A program made the position numbers and the translations under genes. A DNA stretch of 64,000 nt, from assembly GCA_036768485.1 (NCBI GenBank), contig JAVLUZ010000547.1, positions 944,501 to 1,008,500 of the forward strand. Direction: 5' to 3'. The stretch comes from Mermis nigrescens (taxonomy: Eukaryota > Nematoda > Enoplea > Mermithida > Mermithidae). This document shows, piece by piece, positions 34,208 through 43,599 of the stretch; positions within the stretch are counted from its first letter, which is position 1; every line of letters begins with the position of its first letter. Below the pieces are notes generated by a model that was not told the DNA's origin, ran no database searches, and worked only from the letters and a program-made list of their open reading frames with translations.

Positions 34208-37006
34208 GGATGCGGGCCCCCTCGCGGACGGCAGTCAGTTTTGCGTTGTTGTTTATTTAATGCACGTAGTATACTAAATAAACTAAATGAGTTTGATGCA
34301 TTTTTAACAGCAAATGATTTCGATATCGTGTGTGTGTGTGAATCCTGGTTAACTCCTAGTGTATCTAATGGCTTACTTTGCAATTTAAACCGTTTTAATG
34401 TGTATCGTTCCGATAGGATCAATCGAAAAGGTGGAGGTGTTTTTATTCTTTCAAAAAGTACTTTAAAATCCTACTTGCCGAAAGTACCGGAAAATCTTTT
34501 CAGTGAAGAAATAGTTATTGTTGATTTCATTGGCGTAAGCTCCAAGATTCGTGTGCTACTTTTTTACAGGGCGCCGGATTATGATTTCTCCCACATGAGA
34601 ATGCTTTGCCGTGTTATAGAATGGGCCTCTCAGATACAGTATCCTTTTGTCATATTAGGTGATTTAAATTTTCCTAATGTAGACTGGTCTAGTTTTATTC
34701 TACCTTCGAGTCCTATTAACCGATCTTTTTGCGAGTGTATGCTTTCTCTATCTTTTAGTCAAAAAGTTTCTGAACCAACACACGGTATGCATATTTTAGA
34801 TGTTATTTTTGATGCCCATTCTATCGAAAACGTTGAAGTCAACCCACCTTTTTCTACTAGTGATCACTCGGTTGTTACTTTTTCTCTTAAATGTTCTATC
34901 TTGGAAGAAAAAAGTTCTGCTAAACTTAATTTTCGCAGAGCAAATTATGATCAGATTGAATTATTTTTGTCCGCAATTTCGTGGCCTGACATTTTTTCGG
35001 ATTGCGTTACTTGTGATGATTTCTACAACAAATTTTTGTCTGTTATAAATCCTTTAATTTCCCAGCATGTTCCAAAAATTGAAGCTAAACCTGCAACTGT
35101 GAAAAGATACCCAATGAACATAAGAAAGCTGGTTGCTAAAAAACTGAGGCTGTGGCATGTTTATAAACAGAGAAAAACGCCTGAATCTAAAGCTGTTTAT
35201 AATAACTGTGCAAAGTTATTAAAGGCCGAAATCTATAAATTTCACTCTTCCAAAGAGGATAAACTTATTAAATCTGGAAATTTGAATTCTTTTTATAATT
35301 TTGTTAATTCTCGTATTAGTGGTGAAAGAACTATTCCAATTTTAACTGATGGCGATCGTGTGATTGCTTCTACTGACAAAGATAAGGCAAACGTTTTTAG
35401 CACACTTTTTGCTTCAGTCTTTAGTGTTCCTACGCAAACGAATTTTGGTCTTATTAATGCTTGTGCACAGCCAAAGTTATCAAACATTCGTTTTTCTGAT
35501 GATGTCGTTTTTTCTGCTATACGGAAAATTAAACCATCATTATCGATTGGCCCTGACGGACTTTGCGCATTTTTTGTGAAAAAACTTGCTTTTGTACTTA
35601 CCCAGCCCTTAACCACTATTTTTGAAATATCTTTCAAAACCCATTGTATTCCTGCACTGTGGCGCACCGCTAATGTTGTTCCTGTGTATAAAAAGGGCGA
35701 CCGGAGTGATGCTAAAAATTACAGGCCGATATCGTTATGTTGTATTACGTGTAAGATCATGGAATCTATAATTAACAGTACGATGCAAGCACATTTACGT
35801 GAGAATAATTTGATCTCCTCCGGTCAGTTTGGTTTCCAAAAGGGTAAATCGTGTGAATTGCAATTACTAAAGTGCAAAAATGAATGGACTAAATTAATTG
35901 ATGAAAAAAACACTGTTGATGTTATCTACATTGATTTTTCTAAAGCTTTCGACACTGTAGTTCACCGTAAATTAATTTATAAACTGGAAACTTTTGGATT
36001 TTCTGGAGATTTATTGAGTTGGTTAACTTGTTTTTTGAGCGATAGGACTCAAAGGGTTGTTATTAACGGTCAGTTTTCGAGCGAAAAATCTGTCACTAGC
36101 GGTGTTCCTCAGGGCAGTATACTTGGCCCGATTCTTTTTGTTTTATTCATAAATGACATTAGCGACCGCTTAAATAGCAAAGTTTGCCTTTTTGCCGATG
36201 ACGTCAAGCTTTATAATTTATCTAGCAATCACACCCAACTTCAAGATGATATCGCTAAACTCGTAGTCTGGTCCAAGGATTGGCAGTTAAAAATTGCTAC
36301 TGAAAAATGCTACGTGTTATATCTAGGTTTTGGAAATCCCAAGCATTCTTATAGAATTTCTGACCTGACTGTAGAACAGAGTGTAAATTCTGTAAAGGAT
36401 TTGGGTGTTTACGTATCAAGTAAACTTGATTTTAATTTCCACTATAATGATATAACGCGTAGAGCTTATGCTAGGGCTATGCTAATATCGAAATCATTTG
36501 CTTCTAAAAATAAACTAAATATGTCTAGGGCTTTTACTGTTTACGTCAGACCGCTTCTTGAGTATTGTAGCACTGTTTGGAATCCATACCGTAAGACCCA
36601 TGTTTCAATGATCGAAAATGTTCAAAGGAAATTTACACGTAAAATTATTGGATTTCGGGGACTTTCTTATGCTGAAAGACTCAGTTCCTTAGAATTGGAT
36701 AGCCTGGAGATTCGCAGATTGCGTAGTGATCTGTGTATGATGTATCAGATATTGAGTGGTAGATGCGTTTTGCAGCAAGCCGACTTTTTTACTTTTTGTG
36801 AAAACAACACGCGTGCTCAAAATTCAATGAAATGTGAATGCACTCCTTTTCGGCTTGATGTTCGTGGGTATGATTTATCCAATAGGTGGATTCACGTATG
36901 GAATTCTCTCCCTGAAGCTGTTGTAAGATCTCCTAGTGTTGCTTCCCTCCGTGAAAAGTTGAAAAAAGTTGATCTAACGGGGTATTTGCTAGGGGGCGTG
37001 TTCTAA
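34208..37006 (+). CDS. Element A ORF2: APE endonuclease and reverse transcriptase
   Basis: Nicks target DNA and primes cDNA synthesis (target-primed reverse transcription). Numbering from the Leu codon at 34241: endonuclease residues include the N-terminal NARS segment, E34 in ESWL, D141 and N143 in GDLNFPNVDW, and SDH at 207-209. RT motifs are NYRPISL (493-499), D565 in YIDFSKAFD, GVPQGSILGP (621-630) and FADD (651-654). The usual LEYCSTVWNPY tail segment follows. All catalytic residues are present. The frame runs on directly from the ORF1 TGA. The first in-frame AUG is at 34595, beyond the start of the endonuclease, so translation must use readthrough, a non-AUG start or reinitiation. Confidence 0.93.
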   Translation, partial: GCGPPRGRQSVLRCCLFNARSILNKLNEFDAFLTANDFDIVCVCESWLTPSVSNGLLCNLNRFNVYRSDRINRKGGGVFILSKSTLKSYLPKVPENLFSEEIVIVDFIGVSSKIRVLLFYRAPDYDFSHMRMLCRVIEWASQIQYPFVILGDLNFPNVDWSSFILPSSPINRSFCECMLSLSFSQKVSEPTHGMHILDVIFDAHSIENVEVNPPFSTSDHSVVTFSLKCSILEEKSSAKLNFRRANYDQIELFLSAISWPDIFSDCVTCDDFYNKFLSVINPLISQHVPKIEAKPATVKRYPMNIRKLVAKKLRLWHVYKQRKTPESKAVYNNCAKLLKAEIYKFHSSKEDKLIKSGNLNSFYNFVNSRISGERTIPILTDGDRVIASTDKDKANVFSTLFASVFSVPTQTNFGLINACAQPKLSNIRFSDDVVFSAIRKIKPSLSIGPDGLCAFFVKKLAFVLTQPLTTIFEISFKTHCIPALWRTANVVPVYKKGDRSDAKNYRPISLCCITCKIMESIINSTMQAHLRENNLISSGQFGFQKGKSCELQLLKCKNEWTKLIDEKNTVDVIYIDFSKAFDTVVHRKLIYKLETFGFSGDLLSWLTCFLSDRTQRVVINGQFSSEKSVTSGVPQGSILGPILFVLFINDISDRLNSKVCLFADDVKLYNLSSNHTQLQDDIAKLVVWSKDWQLKIATEKCYVLYLGFGNPKHSYRISDLTVEQSVNSVKDLGVYVSSKLDFNFHYNDITRRAYARAMLISKSFASKNKLNMSRAFTVYVRPLLEYCSTVWNPYRKTHVSMIENVQRKFTRKIIGFRGLSYAERLSSLELDSLEIRRLRSDLCMMYQILSGRCVLQQADFFTFCENNTRAQNSMKCECTPFRLDVRGYDLSNRWIHVWNSLPEAVVRSPSVASLREKLKKVDLTGYLLGGVF

Positions 37007-37230
37007 GTGCATAATTTATTTAGCCTGCGCGCCTACCTTCGTCTTTTGCACTAATCTCGTATAAATGTACTTTAATTAATAATTTCTTGCTTTTAGAATA
37101 TGTGATTTTGTATGATGATTCATGTCGAATGTTTATTTATAATTGTATTTCATTGTATATTAATGTTTCTTTTCTTATTGTGTTCTTTTTTTGTGCGACG
37201 AAAATAAAATATTTGTATTGTATTTGTATT
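37007..37230 (+). other. Element A 3' untranslated region and tail
   Basis: Begins after the TAA, includes a GC-rich block (GCCTGCGCGCCTACC) and then AT-rich sequence. It ends with AATAAA and a short TATTTGTATTG repeat rather than poly(A), as is usual for CR1-type elements. The tail of element B at about 40300 ends in a similar TTTGTATTG. Confidence 0.7.
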
Positions 37231-37234
37231 GAAA

Positions 37235-37906
37235 AAATTGAACTTTATGAAAAAAATCTCATTAAAAATGGTAATTTGAAACAATGTTACTCGTATGTAA
37301 AGAGTAAAACTAAAACAATCAAGTCTGTTCCGCCTCTAAAAGATAGTAATAATATTTTTCAATTCGATTCCTATGCAAAAGCGGAATTACTTAATAAACA
37401 TTTTTGCTCAGTTTTCACTATTGATAATGGTTTTTGTCCTGACAATATTGATATTAATGTATCTAGCAAATTAAATTTGACTTTTATCGATTATATTAAT
37501 GATGTATCAACTTTAAAATCTATTAAGAAATTGAAATCGTCTTTTTCAGTTGGACCTGACAATCTTCCACCAATTTTGTTTAAAAAACTGGCTTATTCTC
37601 TAGTAAATCCATTAAAAAAGATATTTTCAATATCTCTTTTAACTTCTAAGTGACCTAAAATCTGGAAACATGCTCTTCTAGTACCCATTTTTTAAAAAAA
37701 TGACCCCGCTATACCTGATAACTATAGACCTGTTTCACTTACTTGTGTTTCATGCCGATTATTGGAGAATATAATTAAAGATAAAATCATGACGTATATC
37801 TTGCATTACAATCTCTTATCAAAATACCAATTTGGCTTTTTACCGAAAAAAATCATGTGAATCACAGCTACTTTGTTACACTGATTATATTATCAAAAAT
37901 TTAATA
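37235..37906 (+). pseudogene. Element B (CR1-type) RT fingers and palm, part 2
   Basis: Continues the codon phase of 32964-33121. It matches the A ORF2 segment IKSGNL through the linker, then shows SVGPDNLPP and later NYRPVSLTC and YQFGFLPKK. Damage is visible: a TGA at 37651 where A has a Trp region, another stop before the NYRPVSL block and a frameshift near 37850. The ATG at 37087 lies in the tail of A and is not a start. It is cut at 37907-37914 by the hAT element. Confidence 0.8.
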
Positions 37907-37914
37907 CAATCGAT

Positions 37915-39068
37915 TAGGGATGCACCGATATGGGTTTGGCCGATATATCGGCTGGCCGATATATCGGCGAATCATGGCCGATAATATCGGCCGATATATC
38001 GGCCGATATTTTGGCCGATATGTCGGCCGATATAAAGAATTATAGTAAATGCAGGGATGATGTACTCAGTAATTCCACAGAGTGAGCAGTCAATGCTTCA
38101 TGATCCTGAAATTTAAGTACAAAGAATCATATCTCGGAAATGCAGGTTGAGTGCATGATGCTTTGAATAAGAATCTTACTAATACTGTATTGACTCTAAT
38201 TGCCTAATATGAGCATACAATTCTGCCAGATTGGGAATTTCTCTCTATTTTTGACTATGAAGACTATGAAGAATGAATTATTGCAAAAACTCAGTGAGCG
38301 ATTTGTTTTATTAGAATCGACCAAAACTTGTGTTATTGCGACTATTCTAGACCCTCGGTACAAGAATAAAGTTTTCCGAAGTCAAGAAAATGATGTGACT
38401 GGTAAACAGTGGTTGACTGACCTAGTGAAAGAAAAGAAGGACAATTCGGATCTACGTGTTTGCCGGCTCTCCCCCAGCAAAAGCTCAAAAATTGACCAGT
38501 TTATGGAGCTTTCTAGATGATGTTGCCATTGATTCGAACAGTCCCAATTCAGGCGTAGATGAAACTAAAGAAATTACCAAATATTTCGAAGAAGCTCTGA
38601 TAGCCAATACTTGCAATATTTTTGAATGGTGGCGTAATAATAAAGGACGTTTTCCTGTGCTTGCCAGCATTGCCAGAGTATACCTGTCAGCCCCAGCATC
38701 AAGCGTCGAAAGTGAGAGACTATTCAGCACAGCAGGAAAAGTGCTTACACAACTGAGAAATCGACTTAAGCCGAACATTGTAGAGGAACTCTCATTTTTG
38801 AAAGGAAATGCAGTACTGTGGTCTTGATACTTGATGTCAATTATGCTTGTAAGTGAGAATATAGTCAAATACGTTTTTAGTAAAGTTCCTTTTGATGTAT
38901 GCAGTGGCATTTTTGAAATTCTTTGTCAACTATCCATTTTCTTATGAAATTCTAGAAATTTAGAAATTATCGGCCAAAAACTGGCCGATAATGGCCGATA
39001 CCGATATATGAAAAACAGGCCGATATATTAGCTGATATATCGGCCGCCGATATATCGGTGCATCCCTA
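37915..39068 (+). mobile_element. hAT element with GGCCGATATATC arrays
   Basis: Ends are TAGGGATGCACCGATAT and its inverted match at 39052-39068. Flanking 8-mers CAATCGAT (37907-37914) and CAATCCAT (39069-39076) match at 7 of 8. Each end holds about 100 bp of GGCCGATAT(ATC) repeats. The body keeps a transposase C-terminal region only. It inserted in the RT palm of element B. Confidence 0.92.
38200..38827 (+). pseudogene. hAT transposase C-terminal half, frameshifted
   Basis: The first frame (to 38520) has a hydrophobic segment ATILDPRYKN typical of hAT transposases before the C-terminal domain. The second frame (from about 38456) continues with FEWWRNNKGRFPVLASIAR and SAPASSVESERLFSTAG, the conserved hAT dimerisation domain, ending LKGN. 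The two frames overlap, so at least one indel separates them. BED finger and catalytic N-terminal parts are missing. The relationship is closest to ZBED-like hATs. Confidence 0.88.
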
Positions 39069-39076
39069 CAATCCAT

Positions 39077-40325
39077 TCTATTTATTTGGACTTTCAGAAA
39101 GCTTTTGATTCCGTTTCAAGTTCAAAGTTAATTTTTAAATTATTTAAGTATGGAGTGTGTGATAATCTCATAAAATGGATTCATGTGATTTTTTGACTAA
39201 TCGTACTCAGAGTGTTAAGCTTGATAATACAGTCTCACTACCGGGAAATGTACTTAGTGGTGTTCCACAGGGGAGTGTCCTGGGATCTGTTTTATTCTTA
39301 CTTTACATTAATGATATTACAAACCTTTGCATTAGTGAAAAAACAAAAATTTTGCTTTTCGCGAATGATATTAAAATATATGCTAAATCAGTGGATTTTT
39401 TTCTTTTACAAAAACTTCTTACTGATATTATCAAATGGTCTGAGTTATGGCAATTACCCCTATCAGTATCTAAATGTCAAGTCCTTTACTTTGGTCATAA
39501 TAATCCTCGCTTTGATTATTTTATAAATGATAAAAAACTTCTTCCTACTAATATTGGGGTTCGGGATTTAGGTATTACTTTAAATGGAACTTTGAATTTT
39601 TCTCCTCATATAAAAAATATAGTCAAAAACGCTTACTTTCGATTATCACTTATTTTTCGATCATTTCAGAATAAGAATACAGAAGCATTAATTTTAGCTT
39701 TCAAGCAATTTATTCGCCCCCTTTTAGAATTTAATACAACTATTTGGAATCCATATAAGAAATGTGATACAAAAAATATAGAAAAAGTTCAAAAATATTT
39801 TACCAAACGTATTCTTAAATTTAGTGAAATACCATATGAACGTCGGCTTCAGATTTTAGAGTTAGACTCTCTGCAATTTCGCAGAGTTGTTTTTGATTTA
39901 TCTATGATATATAAAATTTTCAATGGATTTATACAAATTGATCCTGATGATTTTTTCACACTTACACAGTCATCTAAAACTCGAGCTGTTAATAGTTTAA
40001 AACTTAAAGGTGAAAAATTTCGTTTAGATGTTAAAAAATACTCTTTTCCAAATAGAGTCCTATATCTATGGAATTCTCTCCCAGATGCGATTATTTGTTC
40101 TTCTTCGGCAAATATCTTTCAGACCAGGGTTAAAGATAACCTCAAGTCAAAAATTTCGGCTCCAACCAGTATGCTTTAATGTATCATGGAGCTATTGCAG
40201 CCAGTGAAACTAGCGATGATTTTTATTCTTCGTATTTTGCCGTGTTTATGTGTATTTTACCTGTTTCATTGACTTTGCAGTACAATTTGTATTTATATAT
40301 ATTTGTATAATTTGTATTGGATAGT
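39077..40325 (+). pseudogene. Element B RT palm, thumb and 3' end, part 3
   Basis: Resumes after the hAT with YLDFQKAFDS, then a frameshift and a stop at 39196. A 334-codon open run follows (39175-40179) with GVPQGSVLGS, IND, RDLGITL and LLEFNTTIWNPY. The catalytic FADD is changed to FAND, removing a metal-binding Asp. A short 3' tail ends TTTGTATTGG near 40320, after which repeat S resumes. Confidence 0.85.
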
Positions 40326-42055
40326 TTTTGTAATCCAAAAATGCGTTTTAGAGAGCTAAGATTTCAGAATTTTCTGGCGCTTTGTGCCATTTGATGAAAT
40401 TCAAATTTCAACAGAAATAACGTATACTGATCGTGATATTTCTAGTAGAGCGCGAAATTTTTTGAGTTTTTGAAGAATATGGTGTGAACTGATTTTGCGC
40501 CATTTCGGCAGAACTGCCATACAATTGCGCAAAAACGATACTTTATGTCACTAAAAGACGCGGAAAAAAGAAATAAACCAAATCCATACAAAATTCACAG
40601 AGTTACGGTACTTCAAACATCATCCTTGGACATTCACCATTTTGAGCCACTTTAAGGATTTTTTGCAGTTTTTCAGAAAGTTTCCAATTTTCACTAAAAA
40701 CATATTTTTCTGCCATTTTAACGGTTGCAGATTACAAAAAATTAAGTTATACTGCGCGTAAAGCAAGATTAAAGAAAATTTTTTCGTAATGTTTTGCACA
40801 AAGTTTTTAATAAATATTTTTGTAATTCTACGATTTTTATCATTGTTTACATCCAGTTAAAGATTTCGGAGTAAGTTAAGAATATGGTACTTTCAGGATA
40901 CTATGAAATAAGCTTCAGAAGAGCGGATTTTTTCGCTCACTCAAGTATTTAGAACACGTTGAGAAAAGCGCGGAAAAAAATATTCATCCGTCTATAATCA
41001 ATATTACAAAAGCTATGGGTTTCGTTAATTAGTCTCTTCTTGACCTACGCAAGCATCTACTCGACCTAAGTATTTGAGGATTCAAACAGCTGAATGCAGA
41101 ATCACATGTAGATACCCGATTTACGTCGATATAAGCATCTATACATCGACCTAAGCATTTATTCATCTACCTAAGCATCTATACATCGACCTAAGTATCT
41201 ATACATCGACCTAAGCATCTATATATATCAACCTGAGCATCTATACATTGACCTAAGCATCTATACCTCGATCTAAGCGGGAGTGAACTCGATCCTAAGC
41301 AGCTCCAAAGCGCTAAGTCCTAACCGTCATTTAAGCAGAAACTTGAATTTTCACATATGTTGTCAAGTAAAATGACAGAAAAAATATGCAAAAAATTGTT
41401 TTTTTCAACTTTAAAAATTTTCAGAAAAAATTTTTTTGCGCAATAAACGTTATTTCTTCATGATCAGCGACCTTGAAAATGTCAGATAAATATGTTTTTA
41501 GCCCACATTCGGAACATTTTGGTAAACAGTAAAATACCCACTTAAATGTAGCTATATCCGGAGTAACTTGTTCAATCCTTTTTGCTCACATCGCCACAGA
41601 CTTTTCCTGATGCCCTAGTTTCTTGAAACACTCCAGATCCAGATTTATATTCTCCCTTACAGTGCCTGCCATCTGGGTGCATTTATGACAAAGTAAAGTA
41701 CCGTAACTCTATCTTCACCAATATTGGTCCGTTTTCCATGAAATTTCTTTTCCGCACTTTCTTTTTGTATGTCCTCCTCATTTCAACCAATATCGTTCCT
41801 TTATACATACATCTGCAAATTTTCCGTTCACACCATGAAGTAAAGTTTAGCCAAATTTTTATACAAAAAGTACATCAAACACCGCTATTACATGAGCACA
41901 TAGGATGTTCTACTTAAAAAACACTGATTTTTCAATACAGGGGGTCTATTTTAAACATTTTTAGACCTCTCAAAGAACGTGGAAAAAGGTTGAAAAAAGT
42001 GGAAAAAATTTTGGGTCTGGTCTATAATGTCAACCAAATCGCTGGGAAAAAACGG
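40326..42055 (+). repeat. Repeat S remainder and repeat Q, plus orientation
   Basis: Starts with the S unit interrupted by element B (AAAAATGCGTTTTAGAG, GGCGCTTTGTGCC). It carries the TATACTGATCGTGATATTTCT block that occurs inverted at 43680-43760. It ends in Q (AACACTGATTTTTCAATAC then GTCAACCAAATCGCTGGG), which recurs inverted at 42840-42990 and diverged at 49605-49760. Confidence 0.65.
41130..41290 (+). repeat. 20-bp minisatellite (CGACCTAAGCATCTATACAT)
   Basis: About eight tandem units with small changes. Related CGACCTAAGCAG and GAGCGGGAGCGACCTCG units form a longer-period repeat at 43255-43425. Confidence 0.85.
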
Positions 42056-42374
42056 TGTTCGGGAACCAAATTTCAAATCGTGGCTAGTAGAAGGCTCAAA
42101 CGGTTCTGCTCACTGTAAATTATGTTCTGCTAATCTACCCCCAAAACACGATGCTCTTCTTAATCATGTTAAAACGGCCAAGCACATTAAAGCCATTAGT
42201 TTTAAAGCCTCATTTGCATTGTCTGCTTTAAGTCTTCCCTTTTATAATGTATTAAGTTTGCTGAAGACCAAACTACGAAATCGCTTAGATGTCAAAACTA
42301 CTGATGCTTTATTACGTGTTCCGTTTTTTACTGTGTTGGAAGGGCGAGAATTGTTGCACCTTCACTGTTACTGA
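42056..42374 (+). pseudogene. hAT transposase N-terminal BED-type zinc finger remnant
   Basis: About 105 codons contain CKLC, then HDALLNH and AKH, a C-x2-C...H-x5-H arrangement preceded by FKSWL, as in BED or ZBED-like fingers of hAT transposases. The frame ends at 42374. Beyond it, out-of-frame segments (FNTRMYGRSI, DDDIVCLNESL) may be the last transposase residues joined by an internal deletion. The ATG at 42027 lies in repeat Q, so it may be accidental. Confidence 0.65.
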
Positions 42375-42579
42375 TCCAATGCTTAAATTGTTTAACACTA
42401 GAATGTACGGTCGTAGCATTTGTGATGATGATATCGTGTGCCTTAATGAATCGTTATAACTTTCTGATGAAGCCTTGTTTAATGTGCAAAATGCGTTCAA
42501 TGTGGTAGATATTTAAGTGCAATAGTTGATTTGAATAAATTTTAGCCGCTTTGTTATTTATCAAGTGTATACATCGTTT

Positions 42580-42667
42580 GTCTGGTTTTGTCCGGAATTT
42601 AACTGTGCTCTTGTCCGGTTTTGAATGTTGGTATGTCCGGTTGGTCTTTTCAGAGTTGGCAACACTG
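42580..42667 (+). repeat. hAT right end with GTCCGG array
   Basis: Several GTCCGG(T)TTT units lead to GTTGGCAACACTG, the reverse of a CAGTGTTGCCAAC terminus, mirroring the left end at 32655. Confidence 0.7.
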
Positions 42668-42679
42668 ATACGCATCGAT

Positions 42680-43010
42680 GTGGAACCATCGTTTTTTTTC
42701 CACTTTTTGGTCTATTTGTCAACCAAAATTTAGGGAAATGAAAAAAATTTTTGGGCTTGGTTGGCATTTGTGGGAAATTTTTGTAATTAGGAGCAATACG
42801 GAAATGAAGATGATTTTGCTTTTCTGGTCGAGCAACATGCAATCACCGTTTTTCTTTTTCCCAGCGATTTGGTTGACCCCAAATTTTTTTTTCCACTTTT
42901 TCCGACTTTTTTTCCACGTTTTTTCGGGAGGTCCAAAAACGTTTAAAATAGAGCTCCTGTGTTGAAAAATCAGTGTTTTTTTAAGTAGAAAATTTTGGAG
43001 TATATTGAGA
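42680..43010 (-). repeat. Repeat Q, inverted copy
   Basis: Blocks CCACTTTTTGGTCTATTTGTCAACC, CCCAGCGATTTGGTTGACC and GTTGAAAAATCAGTGTTTTT mirror those at 41915-42055; part also recurs inverted at 44440-44540. The frame at 42678-42965 is a translation of the repeat. Confidence 0.7.
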
Positions 43011-43027
43011 ATAAGGTGACCTTGTCA

Positions 43028-43247
43028 AATTTTCAAAAAAACGTGATTTTATGCCTTTTCAAACAATAATCTTTATTTAGAGGTCGAAAAAACTGTCGGA
43101 AAACCATGTGAGTGAAAAAAAATTTTGAAAAAAAAATTTTTGTCAAAGATTTTTTCACTCTCATGGTTGACAGATCGTGTTTTCAACATCTACATTATAG
43201 ATTATTGCTTGAAAAGGCATAAAATCACGTTTTTTGAAAATTTGTAA
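43028..43247. repeat. Long imperfect hairpin
   Basis: CAAATTTTC..AAAACGTGATTTTATGCC in the left arm is matched by GGCATAAAATCACGTTTTTTG in the right. The arms continue inwards through CAATAATCT or AGATTATTG and CCATG(T/A)GAG, to a centre of AAAATTTT near 43137. Arm length is about 100 bp. Confidence 0.8.
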
Positions 43248-43254
43248 TTATGTG

Positions 43255-43425
43255 TTAGCATCTATACATTGACCTGAGCGGGAGCGACCTCGACCTAAGC
43301 AGCTTTGAACACCTTTTGAGATATACTAAGACCTAAGCATCAATACATCGATCTGAGCGGGAGCGACCTCGACCTAAGCAGCTTTAAACACCTTTTCAGA
43401 TATACTAAGCCTAAGCCTAAGTATA
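43255..43425 (+). repeat. Two tandem ~85-bp units with GACCTAAGCAGC
   Basis: Each unit has GAGCGGGAGCGACCTCGACC followed by TAAGCAGCTTT and ACACCTTTT.AGATATACTAAG. They are related to the 20-bp minisatellite at 41130-41290. Confidence 0.75.
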
Positions 43426-43599
43426 ATAGAAGTAAAAACGGCAATATTGAGAATAGCCTAGTTCGTCTCAATTAATTTGTTATCCTTAAACACATGAAGT
43501 TCAACAGCCTGTAACTCGATCAATAATGCCGACCGACACCTAATTCTTTCAGATTTGAATTCCTTGACCCTTGATTAGATTAAATCATCCATGCAAAGT

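Larger units (their letters stand above)
33122..37230 (+). mobile_element. Element A: intact CR1-type non-LTR retrotransposon
   Basis: About 4.1 kb with two long ORFs, a short 5' leader of 123 bp and an AT-rich 3' end finishing in TTTGTATTG-type repeats, after an AATAAA at about 37203. GAAA occurs on both sides (33118-33121 and 37231-37234), consistent with a short target duplication. GC content in ORF1 is far above the flanks. Domain order (PHD and RRM-like ORF1; APE then RT in ORF2, no RNase H seen) fits the CR1/L2/Crack group; the exact clade is open. No frame damage was found in either ORF. Confidence 0.9.
32655..42667 (+). mobile_element. Probable outer hAT element swollen by nested insertions
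   Basis: The left end GTTGCCAACTTGG and the right end GTTGGCAACACTG are inverted, the latter giving the hAT-like terminus CAGTGTTGCCAAC. Both ends are followed inward by GTCCGGTTTT-type arrays. ATACGC lies directly outside each end (32649-32654 and 42668-42673), suggesting a duplication with a small deletion at the left. A BED finger remnant lies inside. The 10-kb size is explained by the CR1-type and hAT insertions. Whether both ends belong to one copy is an inference. Confidence 0.5.

Noticed and set aside
33290..34422. Other frames overlapping ORF1, such as 33294-33596 and 33668-33853
   Set aside because: They are shadows of ORF1, which has clear domains in its own frame.
37087..37234. 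ATG and hydrophobic N-terminus in front of the RT fragment
   Set aside because: This part is the 3' tail of element A. The element B sequence only begins at about 37235.
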